Below are positions 1-8,396 of a DNA stretch of 64,000 nucleotides, piece by piece. Position numbers and translations under genes: made by a program. The notes below the pieces were generated by a model. The model did no database searches and was not told where the DNA came from. It was given only the letters and a program-made list of their open reading frames with translations. The stretch spans positions 124,001 through 188,000 of the forward strand of contig CAXXIH010000002.1 of assembly GCA_963663365.2 (NCBI GenBank). The letters are read 5' to 3'. How positions within the stretch are numbered: position 1 is the first letter of the stretch; the number at the start of each line of letters is the position of its first letter. This DNA comes from G963663365 sp963663365. GTDB lineage: Bacteria > Hinthialibacterota > Hinthialibacteria > Hinthialibacterales > G963663365.

Positions 1-1333
1 CATAGATCGATTTGACCGCACGCTGAAAGATATCCAGGCGGTGCTCACGGGATTTTTGGTTGACGCAGAAGAGGCTTTCATATTTCCCCGCAAATGTGTT
101 GCCGAAGTTATCTTCCAGCAGACTACTGGAGCGTACAACAATCGGGGATTGCCCGAAGTAATCCAGCATGTCTTCGAAGCGCTTGAGGATGTAATCCGGA
201 AATTCCCCATTAAGAATCCGGTTACGGGCTTCATCGGTAAAATCGAGGAAGGTATCGGGATTTTTTTGTTTGTTACGTACCCACCAACAATCATTCAAAA
301 CAAGGTAGGTATAAAAAACTTCAGAACCGATATAAAAGGAGTCGTGGGCTTCTAGGACATTCGCCCAATACGGGCTTTTGGTGCGAAGTATGGCGCGGGA
401 AAGCAGCATCCCGGCCGCTTTGCCGCCGATGTATCCGGTACCGATCATACGCTTGCGAAGTTGCAGGACTTCGGCGAGGGTGAGGTATTTTTTGGCCAAG
501 CGGAGCATTCGTTTGTCACGCGAAAAGGCCATCCACAAGAGATGGTGAAATACCTCTTTGACTTTGTCATCAGGACATTCACCGCGATTATGGGCTTTAA
601 GGATTTCTTCAGCTTCCATAAAGACGCGGTTCCAAACGCCCATGCGGTAACGTGTGTATTCCAATCCCAGCCAGGGCGATGAATTGAGGATTTCGGCCAC
701 ATGGGCGCTTTGAGCAACAGGCTCGAAACGGTCCTCGTTCCATTTGTGGAGGAGGTAAATGGAATCGGAGAAACGTCCATCAACCTTTTTAGGTTGAACA
801 TATAGAGCGTCATCATGCCGATAGACATCAATTAAAAGCTGCGTGGTATCGGCAATCGGCGCGGCGGCATGAAGGGAATGATAATTTCGGATGACAGCGA
901 AATAGGCGAGTGTCTCCAACTTGCGCAAATAGGGGCAAGTCAGCATAAAGAAATTGCCGATCATGCGGTCGCTGTAGCAATCCAGGGCGAGTTCGGATAG
1001 TGAATCAAAAACATAGCAGCCACCCTGTCCGTTCTTGCGTATAACGTTATGGACGTGAGTAATGAATTGTTCGAAACCGTCACCGGGCCGCAAATGATGG
1101 ACTTCCAGATTTTCGGCGCTTTCGATTAGCGGTTTGCCCCGTGCAAATTGGAAGTAAATTAGTTTTTGTTTGGTCTTAAGCGCATGTTGGACAAACGGCT
1201 CGACGAAGGCACCGTAATCCTCAATATCGCCGACATGCCAGACAACATTGTCTCCGGGCAAAATGCCTTCCAGCACACGATCCAAGCCAGGGAGGCCAGT
1301 GCTTAATTGAGTATTGCTTTCCATATCAGACAT
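1..1333 (-). CDS. KaiC/RecA-like domain fused to PEP/pyruvate-binding (PPDK N-terminal) domain, partial
   Basis: An open frame of 444 codons runs from an ATG at 1333 off the left edge, so the C-terminus is missing. Residues 12-230 resemble the RAD55/KaiC branch of RecA-like ATPases: the start reads GLPGLDRVLEGILPGDNVVW and a Walker B-like VFDSLSEL is present. The Walker A GxxGxGKT is absent, so this half is probably not an active ATPase. From about residue 300 the sequence GTGYIGGKAAGM and later SPIVVRSSSLLEDNFGNTFA are the hallmark of the ATP-grasp PEP/pyruvate-binding domain of pyruvate phosphate dikinase and PEP synthase. The visible part lacks the phosphohistidine and PEP domains, which may lie outside. 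A second ATG three codons in is an alternative start; no strong Shine-Dalgarno is seen. Family assignment is good; the substrate is unknown. Confidence 0.8.
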   Translation of the reverse strand, partial: MSDMESNTQLSTGLPGLDRVLEGILPGDNVVWHVGDIEDYGAFVEPFVQHALKTKQKLIYFQFARGKPLIESAENLEVHHLRPGDGFEQFITHVHNVIRKNGQGGCYVFDSLSELALDCYSDRMIGNFFMLTCPYLRKLETLAYFAVIRNYHSLHAAAPIADTTQLLIDVYRHDDALYVQPKKVDGRFSDSIYLLHKWNEDRFEPVAQSAHVAEILNSSPWLGLEYTRYRMGVWNRVFMEAEEILKAHNRGECPDDKVKEVFHHLLWMAFSRDKRMLRLAKKYLTLAEVLQLRKRMIGTGYIGGKAAGMLLSRAILRTKSPYWANVLEAHDSFYIGSEVFYTYLVLNDCWWVRNKQKNPDTFLDFTDEARNRILNGEFPDYILKRFEDMLDYFGQSPIVVRSSSLLEDNFGNTFAGKYESLFCVNQKSREHRLDIFQRAVKSIY

Positions 1334-1339
1334 AAGATC

Positions 1340-1880
1340 ACAAATCCACCGATATTATGTGATAGAGAAGATTATACCTTAGATTGGTGTTGGCAGATAC
1401 GTCCACCCGCGCGGCGTGACCGCCGTGGACATAACGGCTAACGCCGCCCGGATTAAAGGCAGCCGGTGCGCGCATACGCGCGGCCCGGGCACCCCCGTAG
1501 GCAAGACGCCTACCGGCCCACGCCGGGGACCCTCCGTTGGCATGACAGCTAACGCCTCACGATTTCGGAGTGTGTGGGAAGGAATTAGTAGATCAGCACC
1601 CAGCAATGCGATTCCGTTTATCCATTTGAATCACGAAAGCGCGAAAGGGGCACGAAGGGCACGAAAGAACCCCTCCCTAGCCCTCCCCGTAAACTGGGCG
1701 GGAATAAGGCTCTTGTGCTGGCGCACCCGGACAAGCGAGTTGTCTGGGCCACCCTATGGAGGGAGTTGGTGGATGAGTAGATACATATGTATGCTTAGCA
1801 AACAGCGGCTCATCAGGAGATTCGCCCTCCCTCTGGTTATTCACAAGACAGAGTTTTGAATCAAGTTTTAATAAGAATCA
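1340..1880. repeat. Composite intergenic repeat block
   Basis: The block holds no credible gene. In order it carries a D-type cassette (gtgaccgccgtggacat, then ggtgcgcgcatacgcgcgg, cccacgcc and cacgatttcggagtgtgt, about 1400-1580), the cacgaaagcgcgaaaggggc word near 1635, ccctccctagccctccccgt, a CCCGGACAA-gcgag-TTGTCTGGG hairpin near 1727-1750, and the cggctcatcaggagattcgc word near 1807. The same modules recur at every other repeat block of the window. Confidence 0.8.
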
Positions 1881-1886
1881 CACCGC

Positions 1887-2819
1887 TCAATAAGCCTTGT
1901 CCCAGTCGGGCTCGATGTTTTCAGCGATTGCATCCGAAATATAGAAATCGGTACGCAAAGTCTGATGAATTGAAGTCGGCAGCAAAGGAGTTACCGGACC
2001 ATGAGCCACCAGACGGGTCATCATACGTTGCCACGCAGTTGTTGTGCCATGGACAGTAATGCTGTTCATGTCGATGCGGTTTTTCGATCCGATAACTTCG
2101 GCCGGACCAATTGTGGCAGCCTTGGGAGGGACAATGGCGATATCGCCGCTTTTACCGAATGCGCCATGTAATGAATTTTGAGCAAGGGTAAAGGGACTCA
2201 ACGTGCAGATTCTCGGCCCCATCTTTTTCCACTCCTCTAAATCGGCCTGGAACTCGGGAGCATCCGGTTCGATAAAAGCCAAATGTCCAGTCCATCCGGG
2301 ACCGCTGTAGCACATATCGGCGCCGCCACAATCAGCGATCATCTTGCCGTAGTCATTAATGTTCTCATGGCTTGGCGCATGGATTTGCGATTCAGGCGGG
2401 CGGAGGTCTTCATCGATTTGCGAATAGAAGTTGCTTTTAAGCGCATACATGAATCCCTGAGGCCATGTATCAGGCGCTGTGACTCCATGCTCATTGGCAT
2501 ACTCATCCATGGCGAAGGCATGGACATGCTTGCAATCGACGCGGAATTTATTGATGAGATAGGCAACCTGTCGATACGCCGGGACCGGATTGGGCAGAAT
2601 CAATGTAACGGGTTTGCCTTCATCGGCAGAGGTTTTGATACGGTAAAACATATCGGTAATCAAAATAAACTCGATCTCAGCCGCTTTCTTGACATAAATT
2701 TTAAAGTCGGGATTGGAGTGCTTGGTAATGTCTTCTTTCTTTATCTTACGAACCCGCTCCAAAGCCTCTTTGTCACGAAAAGGAACCCATTTTGAAGGAC
2801 TGTATTCAAACGTCTGCAT
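1887..2819 (-). CDS. Glucosamine-6-phosphate deaminase (NagB)-like protein with an altered active site
   Basis: The 310-residue protein has the NagB/SugarP-isomerase Rossmann-like fold signatures: ILPNPVPAYRQVA at about 74-87, VHAFAMDEYA at 99-108 (Asp105 matches the conserved MDEY aspartate) and GPGWTGHLAFIEP at 173-185. NagB enzymes read DGHIAFNEP here; His179 and Glu184 are kept, but the catalytic aspartate position is Thr177. The enzyme may therefore catalyse another sugar-phosphate reaction or be inactive as a deaminase. The family normally converts GlcN6P to Fru6P and ammonia in the cytoplasm. I chose the ATG at 2819 because GGGAG lies 8-12 bases upstream; an in-frame ATG at 2852 lacks such a site. 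It stands alone between repeat blocks. Confidence 0.78.
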   Translation of the reverse strand: MQTFEYSPSKWVPFRDKEALERVRKIKKEDITKHSNPDFKIYVKKAAEIEFILITDMFYRIKTSADEGKPVTLILPNPVPAYRQVAYLINKFRVDCKHVHAFAMDEYANEHGVTAPDTWPQGFMYALKSNFYSQIDEDLRPPESQIHAPSHENINDYGKMIADCGGADMCYSGPGWTGHLAFIEPDAPEFQADLEEWKKMGPRICTLSPFTLAQNSLHGAFGKSGDIAIVPPKAATIGPAEVIGSKNRIDMNSITVHGTTTAWQRMMTRLVAHGPVTPLLPTSIHQTLRTDFYISDAIAENIEPDWDKAY

Positions 2820-2859
2820 ATTCCGGTCTCCCGATAAGGATGGATCATCCAAGATAAAG

Positions 2860-3510
2860 TATCAGTGTAGCGTAGGAAGCGGCGACACTCTAAGGGCTAA
2901 AACAGCCCGTGACCGGGCAGGACATGATGCCTATCGGCCCACGCGGCGTGACCGCCATGGACATGACGGCTTCCGGCACACGATTTCAAAGCATATTCGA
3001 ATGAATTGCCGTATAGGCACCCTGCAGGGGCGATTTGTAGGTCATTAGAATCACGAAGACACGAAAGAAGAAATAAGGGCACGAAGACTTTGCAGAAATG
3101 GGAGGATGGCGGGGGAGTTTTCAAATGTTGTTTCATTTCTGCGGCCCTTACAGGGCCGGCAATTTTTAGGTTCTTAACCCCAGGCTGCGCTACGCTTGCC
3201 TGGGGCTACAATCTGGTGTCCTTTCAGGACACGGTATGGGTGTTTGAGAGAGTTTGTAGATAGCGGGGGAGTTTATGCGATAGGCAAAATAAGCTACTAC
3301 CTCTTGCGCCTGCGGCGTAGAGATACATGTTTAGCTTAAAGCAAGCAGCGGCTCATTCCGCCCATGGCGGAATTCGCCCTCCCGTCGGTAAGAGATACAT
3401 ATTTAGCCTAAAGCAAGTAGCGGCTCATTCCGCCCAAGGCGGAATGAGCACTCCCTCTGATCATTTTTAAGGCTGCGTTTTGGGGCAAATTCAATATCGA
3501 TACGTCAAAG
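2860..3510. repeat. Composite intergenic repeat block
   Basis: No gene is credible here. Modules seen: cgtgaccgggcaggacatga (about 2908), cacgatttcaaagcatatt, the cacgaagacacgaaagaag word (about 3053), the hairpins CGGCCC-TTACA-GGGCCG near 3143, CCCCAGGC...GCCTGGGG near 3179-3206 and GTCCT-TTC-AGGAC near 3219, and two copies of a cggctcattccgcc word (3350 and 3423) in which TTCCGCC pairs with GGCGGAA around a CAT or CAA loop. Confidence 0.8.
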
Positions 3511-3516
3511 GCACGT

Positions 3517-5127
3517 TTATACCAGCCAGGTGTGTGCGATTTGATCTGTCTCATTCGAGGTAATCAGCCAATCCAAGATACGGCCTTTCATTTCATCGGC
3601 GACAGATCTAAACGCCGGATCATCCGCAACGTTTCTTTGTTCCAAAGGATCGTTTTCCAAATCATACAGTTCGGCAAAGCCCTCGGGATAATAGTTATAC
3701 TTCCAATGTTTGGAGCGAACCATCTTGGCATCCGGATGGCGGATACCATCAACTCCCTTCCCTTTTTCAAAGACAATCCGGTCCTTGCCAAAAACTTCGG
3801 GTATGATGTTTTCGCAGAAAGCAACTTCACGTTCGGTGTAGTCCCCTTCCCCCGTAAGCAACGGAACGAAACTGCGGCCTTGGCAATTGTACGGTTCGGC
3901 CAATCCGGCCATTTCAAAGAGTGTCGGTAAAACATCCACGGTTTCGAGGAAACAATCATGCACAGCAGGCTTAATCGTGCCGGGATAACGAATCATAAAG
4001 GGTACCCGCACCGAAGCCTCAAAAAAGACATTCTTGCCCATCAAACCATGTTCCAAGAGCTGGTCGCCATGATCCGAACAGAAAATGACAATGGTGTTAT
4101 CGGCTTGTCCGGTTTCATCTAAGGTTTTCAGGATTTCTCCGACTTCATGATCGATATGCGTGATGTCCGCGTAATAGCTGCGATAAATCCACTGCAAGCG
4201 TTCACGATCCATATCATAAGGAGGATTATTTCCGCGTAGGATCATCTTTTGAACAGGCAGCGGAAGCCTTCGGATATCCTCAAGCGTTTCAATTTTGGGC
4301 AGAGGGATATCAATATCGTTATAAAGTGAATCATACGGCTCGGGGACTTCATGCGGAGAGTGCGGTTTCCAAAACGAAGAAAAAAGGAAGAAGGGACGGT
4401 TTTGGGCGGCCATGGTCTGAATATGATTGCGTGACCGCTCGCCAACCCAGGCGGTATCGGTATAACGTGCATCAATGGCAACGCGGAATGGATTGGCGGA
4501 CTGTTTGGCATTGGGGACATCAACGGCCAAATCCCGGTAATAGATATCTTTTTGAGGATCGCGCTGATTACGCCAAATCACATAATCCGACCATTGGTCG
4601 GTGGAATGCACGCCATCATGCAGTTCAACAATATCAAATCCGCCGGTTCGCGCAGCCTCGGCGGCATTGAACGGGAAATCGTAATAAAGGTGAAGTTTGC
4701 CAACCATGCCGGTTTGATAGCCGGATTCCCGTAAATAGGCCGGAAGCAATTTTTCATCGCGGGGCAATAGGGTGTAGTTGACACGGTTCCGATGGGCATG
4801 GGCATAACGGCCTGTGAAATAACAAGCCCGCGAAGGTGTGCAAACCGGCGATTGAACGAAGGTATGCGTAAAGTTGGCCGACTGCCCCGCTAAACGATCA
4901 AGATTGGGCGTTTGAATCAGCGGATTGCCATTCACACCAACACCGTCATAACGTTGTTGGTCGGTCATAATGAAAAGGATGTTCGGTTGAGTGGAGTCTG
5001 AATCACGATTCGTAGCGAGATATCTTTTCTCGGAGGGATTCGATGACGCCGACTGCCCGGTTTGTGAAGATGCGGCCAAAGCTCCTGCGGAATAGATCGA
5101 TTTCTGAAGAAAATCGCGGCGTTTCAT
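3517..5127 (-). CDS. Sulfatase (S1 family), Tat-type leader
   Basis: The 536-residue protein is an arylsulfatase-type hydrolase of sulfate esters. It begins MKRRDFLQKS, a twin-arginine-like leader with a hydrophobic stretch to about residue 22. The core follows: NILFIMTDQQRYDGVG at 49-64 supplies metal-binding aspartate, and CTPSR at 96-100 is the C-x-P-S-R motif whose cysteine is oxidised to formylglycine by a maturase. GMVGKLHL and CSDHGDQLLEHG supply further active-site residues, and the C-terminal part has the usual LYDLENDPLEQRNVAD. GGAG sits just before the ATG. No maturase is in the window. It is flanked by a pseudopilin and repeats, not an obvious operon. Substrate is not deducible, but a carbohydrate sulfate is likely given the neighbours. 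Confidence 0.93.
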   Translation of the reverse strand: MKRRDFLQKSIYSAGALAASSQTGQSASSNPSEKRYLATNRDSDSTQPNILFIMTDQQRYDGVGVNGNPLIQTPNLDRLAGQSANFTHTFVQSPVCTPSRACYFTGRYAHAHRNRVNYTLLPRDEKLLPAYLRESGYQTGMVGKLHLYYDFPFNAAEAARTGGFDIVELHDGVHSTDQWSDYVIWRNQRDPQKDIYYRDLAVDVPNAKQSANPFRVAIDARYTDTAWVGERSRNHIQTMAAQNRPFFLFSSFWKPHSPHEVPEPYDSLYNDIDIPLPKIETLEDIRRLPLPVQKMILRGNNPPYDMDRERLQWIYRSYYADITHIDHEVGEILKTLDETGQADNTIVIFCSDHGDQLLEHGLMGKNVFFEASVRVPFMIRYPGTIKPAVHDCFLETVDVLPTLFEMAGLAEPYNCQGRSFVPLLTGEGDYTEREVAFCENIIPEVFGKDRIVFEKGKGVDGIRHPDAKMVRSKHWKYNYYPEGFAELYDLENDPLEQRNVADDPAFRSVADEMKGRILDWLITSNETDQIAHTWLV

Positions 5128-5192
5128 CCCTATCTCCGTTTTATTAAGAAATCGCTTACGAAATCAGTCTTACATGGAACTAAATAGACAGG

Positions 5193-5774
5193 TTATGGTC
5201 CGAAACGGTAGATATCGCCATTGCTATTGAGTCCATTGGACATGTCATAAAGCAAGTAGACAAATCCCCGCTCCGAACTGGTGATGCTGGTGTTTAAATC
5301 TTCCTTTTTATTGGGGCCGGGGCTTTTGGTAGACCATTGATGCGACTCATTGAGAAAGAACCTGGCGGCATCTTTTGAGGAGCAGTTGCCCATGCCCCGT
5401 GTGCGCCGGTCCATGTACCAATAGAGCCCGTAATTGTGAACTCCAGCGAGTTCTTGGCCGACTTGATCGCCGGGGTGAAACGGATCGCGAGCCAATGCGC
5501 CGAGATAAGCGACTGGTGTGGTTAGCACCAAGAGCGCCCAAGCCTCACTATGCCTTTCGGACGGCGCCATGCCACAGTTGCTGACCGGGGGATAGAAGTT
5601 GTTGTCCAAACGGTAGGACTCTAATGCGACACTGAGAGCCTGCATATCGCCTTCGACACGGGCCACCCGAGCCCGTATCTGCGCATTCAGGAAATTGGGA
5701 ACGGCTATCGCCGCCAAAATTCCGATAATGGCAACAACAATCAATAACTCGATCAGGGTGAAACCACGACGCAT
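5193..5774 (-). CDS. Type II secretion/type IV pilin-like pseudopilin
   Basis: The 193-residue protein starts MRRGFTLIELLIVVAIIGIL, a prepilin leader cut between Gly and Phe followed by the N-methylated hydrophobic helix, then AAIAVPNFLNAQIRARVARV. The rest is a Pro/Gly-rich globular part ending in YDMSNGLNSNGDIYRFG, a motif shared with the other two pseudopilins here. I chose the ATG at 5774 because GGGGGA lies 8 bases upstream; the frame is open back to 5939, but that extension is mostly repeat-like sequence. It would be processed by a prepilin peptidase and assembled by a T2SS or pilus machine, none of which is nearby. Role unknown. Confidence 0.88.
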   Translation of the reverse strand: MRRGFTLIELLIVVAIIGILAAIAVPNFLNAQIRARVARVEGDMQALSVALESYRLDNNFYPPVSNCGMAPSERHSEAWALLVLTTPVAYLGALARDPFHPGDQVGQELAGVHNYGLYWYMDRRTRGMGNCSSKDAARFFLNESHQWSTKSPGPNKKEDLNTSITSSERGFVYLLYDMSNGLNSNGDIYRFGP

Positions 5775-5984
5775 AATCATTATCCCCCGTCTGAACATCT
5801 GCCTGTTTGTTTTGATCCGAATCGGAGTATGGTATGCCATCATACCAGATATATTGGTTTTATGCCTCACCCGGGGAGCCCGGTTTGGCACCCGATTTCG
5901 AAGTTTGGATAGAAGATAAAGTTGGGAGGCACCCTGCACGCCGCCGTTGGCGGCGAGAGAGTAGAAAGTAGAGAGGAGAAAGGT

Positions 5985-6560
5985 GAATCACGAAAACACG
6001 AAGAAAGCACGAAGGGTACAAAAGAAACCCCTCCCTAGCCCTCCCCGTAAACGGGGCGGGAATAAACCTCTTGTGCCCGGGTACCCCGGTAGGCAAGAAG
6101 GCTAACGCCGCCCAGATTAAAGACAGCCGGTGCGCGCATACGCGCGGCCCGGGCACCCGCGGCGTGACCGCTATATGTGTTCATTTGAATCACGAAAACA
6201 CGAAAAGCCACGAATGACGCGAAGGAACCCCCTCCCTAGCCCTCCCCGTAAACGGGGCGGGAATAAGCCTCTTGTGCCCGGGTACCCCGGTAGGCAAGAA
6301 GGCTAACGCCGCCCAGATTAAAGACAGCCGGTGCGCGCATACGCGCGGCCCGGGCACCCGCGGCGTGACCGCTATATGTGTTCATTTGAATCACGAAAAC
6401 ACGAAAAGCCACGAATGACGCGAAAGAACCCCCTCCCTAGCCCTCCCCGTAAACGGGGCGGGAATAAGCCTCTTGTGCCCGGGTACCCCGGTAGGCAAGA
6501 AGGCTAACGCCGCCCAGATTAAAGACAGCCGGTGCGCGCATACGCGCGGCCCGGGCACCC
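5985..6560. repeat. Tandem array, 201-bp period, about 2.8 copies
   Basis: Three near-identical units start at the gaatcacgaaaacacg words at 5985, 6187 and 6388. Each unit carries the cacgaa words, ccctccctagccctccccgt, aaacggggcggg, cccgggtaccccggtaggc, aagaaggctaacgccgccc and ggtgcgcgcatacgcgcgg, then cgtgaccgctatatgtg. The third unit stops at gggcaccc where a second, different array begins. Open frames crossing it are products of the repeat and not genes. Confidence 0.9.
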
Positions 6561-6946
6561 AAAGAGAAATTATTGCATCATAGAATACAGATTTGCCTCG
6601 CACTTACAGCGTCAGGGTACCCCTGCGGGCATGACGCCTAACGGCACCTGTGGCCAGGCAGGACATGATGGCTAACGCCGCCCGAATTATAGACAGCCGG
6701 TGCGCGCATACGCGCGGCCCGGGCACCCAAATAGAAATTATTGCATTATAGAATACAGATTTGCCTCGCACTTACAGCGTCAGGGTACCCCTGCGGGCAT
6801 GACGCCTAACGGCACCTGTGGCCAGGCAGGACATGATGGCTAACGCCGCCCGAATTAAAAACAGCCGGTGCGCGCATACGCGCGGCCCGGGCACCCAAAT
6901 AGAAATTATTGCATTATAGAATACAGATTTGCCTCGCACTTACAGC
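6561..6946. repeat. Tandem array, 168-bp period, about 2.3 copies
   Basis: Units begin at aaagagaaattattgcat (6561) and aaatagaaattattgcat (6729, 6897). Each has attgcattatagaatac, a tcgcacttacagcg word, gggtacccctgcgggcatga, ccaggcaggacatgatgg and the ggtgcgcgcatacgcgcgg module that also ends the preceding 201-bp units. The two arrays share this GC-rich module at the junction, which suggests they arose by recombination at it. Confidence 0.9.
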
Positions 6947-7112
6947 ACTTAGGATTATTAGGGAACATTTACCCAGGCTGACGCCCTTCGCCTGCCGGGC
7001 GCTTTCAGCGCTGGTGCAGATGTTTGAAGGAGTTGTAGTCCTCTTGCCTTCTGGGACAAGATTGTCTGTGATTATGGTATTGAGATTTAGAATTGTGTAA
7101 GGAATCAAGATC

Positions 7113-8261
7113 ATGCAACCAAAAAACAATCCGATTTGGGTTATGAGTTCAGCCTTTCCGGGCCTTTCGCTGTCAGATGTTATCGAACGTGCCAAAGAGA
7201 TCGGCGCTCAGGGAATTGAGGTCTGTGTTTTCCGTCAAGGTGGAACACGAAGCGATCATATCGCAACACATATGGAGTATGAGAATTTCGGTCCGGAACA
7301 AGCCAAAGAAATTTTGGCGTCCTTTAACAAGGCCGGTCTGGGTCTCTCAATCGGCGCTTATGAGAATCTAATCGGCGGCGATCCCGATGCACGCAAAGCC
7401 AATCAGAACCATTTACTCCATCTGATCCGAATGGCGCGCCTTATGGGCGGCGATAAGAATAATGTAAAGGTGGGCACTTTTGTCGGATACAATCATGAGC
7501 TTGGCAATCAAGACGGCGGTTTTCAGAAAAACCTGGAAGAATACGCCAAGGTTTTCGGCCCGATCATAAAATACGCGGAAGACATGGGTGTTACGGTCAT
7601 TTATGAAAACTGTCCGATGGAAGGATGGCGTCCGGCAACTTATACAACGACTTACAACAACCTTCCGGGAACATTGGCTGCGCGGAAACTCATGTACGCA
7701 CTGATCGATAGCCCCGCTCACGGTGAGACCTACGATCCGAGCCATGACGCATGGCAGGGGACGGATCCTGTGGCAGTCATTCAACGAACCGATATGTCCC
7801 GTCTGCACCGTGTACATGTAAAAGGAACACGGAATCTGAACAGCGAAGGGCGGGTTTACTGGGGCGGTATGTATCCCATGCAACAGGTGGATGACGAATT
7901 GGCAAAGAAGGCAGGCGTTCCGAATTGTCCGCATGAATGGGACCGTCACAATTACGCGGCCAAACTTCCGGGATTCGGCGGTACAGACAGTATCGATTGG
8001 ACAGCCTTTGCGGAAATCCTGAATGAAAAGGGATACACCGGCCCATTCGTGATTGAGAATGAAGCATTCGATTCCAAAGGCACCGGCGACTTGGGCGCAA
8101 TCGTGCAAGGTTTTCAGGCAGCGGTTATTTGCCTTGCGCCTATGCTATGGCCATTGGTTGCAGGGAAAGGGTATCAATACGACACAAGCGGCACATCCGC
8201 ATTAGATGATAGCCTGGTTCCAAATAAGAATCCGGAACCGGTTACAATCGATCGGCTTTAG
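7113..8261 (+). CDS. Sugar phosphate isomerase/epimerase (xylose isomerase-like TIM barrel)
   Basis: The 382-residue protein reads as an AP-endonuclease-2/xylose-isomerase-type TIM barrel. It opens NPIWVMSSAFPGLSLSDVIERAKEIGAQGIEV, and possible metal ligands lie in VIYENCPMEGW, YDPSHDAW, LHRVHVKGT and FVIENEA. Such proteins isomerise or epimerise sugars or inositols in the cytoplasm; no signal peptide is seen. AAGGA precedes the ATG at about 10 bases. It is a single-gene unit: a repeat array lies upstream and a clear intrinsic terminator lies 26 bases downstream. The exact substrate is unknown. Confidence 0.82.
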   Translation: MQPKNNPIWVMSSAFPGLSLSDVIERAKEIGAQGIEVCVFRQGGTRSDHIATHMEYENFGPEQAKEILASFNKAGLGLSIGAYENLIGGDPDARKANQNHLLHLIRMARLMGGDKNNVKVGTFVGYNHELGNQDGGFQKNLEEYAKVFGPIIKYAEDMGVTVIYENCPMEGWRPATYTTTYNNLPGTLAARKLMYALIDSPAHGETYDPSHDAWQGTDPVAVIQRTDMSRLHRVHVKGTRNLNSEGRVYWGGMYPMQQVDDELAKKAGVPNCPHEWDRHNYAAKLPGFGGTDSIDWTAFAEILNEKGYTGPFVIENEAFDSKGTGDLGAIVQGFQAAVICLAPMLWPLVAGKGYQYDTSGTSALDDSLVPNKNPEPVTIDRL

Positions 8262-8287
8262 GACGGTTACATATTCATCAATCTGGA

Positions 8288-8329
8288 AGAAGGCCGCAGA
8301 TCATTCAAACATGCGGCCTTCTGTTTTTT
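8288..8329 (+). terminator. Rho-independent terminator after the TIM-barrel gene
   Basis: A perfect 11-bp stem, AGAAGGCCGCA (8288-8298) with TGCGGCCTTCT (8312-8322), encloses a 13-base loop and is followed by GTTTTTT. It closes the gene ending at 8261. Confidence 0.9.
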
Positions 8330-8396
8330 AATGCTGTACACTATACATAGGCATAGTCATGCTTATTTACAGTTCATACTGACAGGAGAGAGACAG

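Noticed and set aside
445..831. 128-residue minus-strand open frame
   Set aside because: It lies inside the KaiC/PPDK-like gene in another frame and has no family signature.
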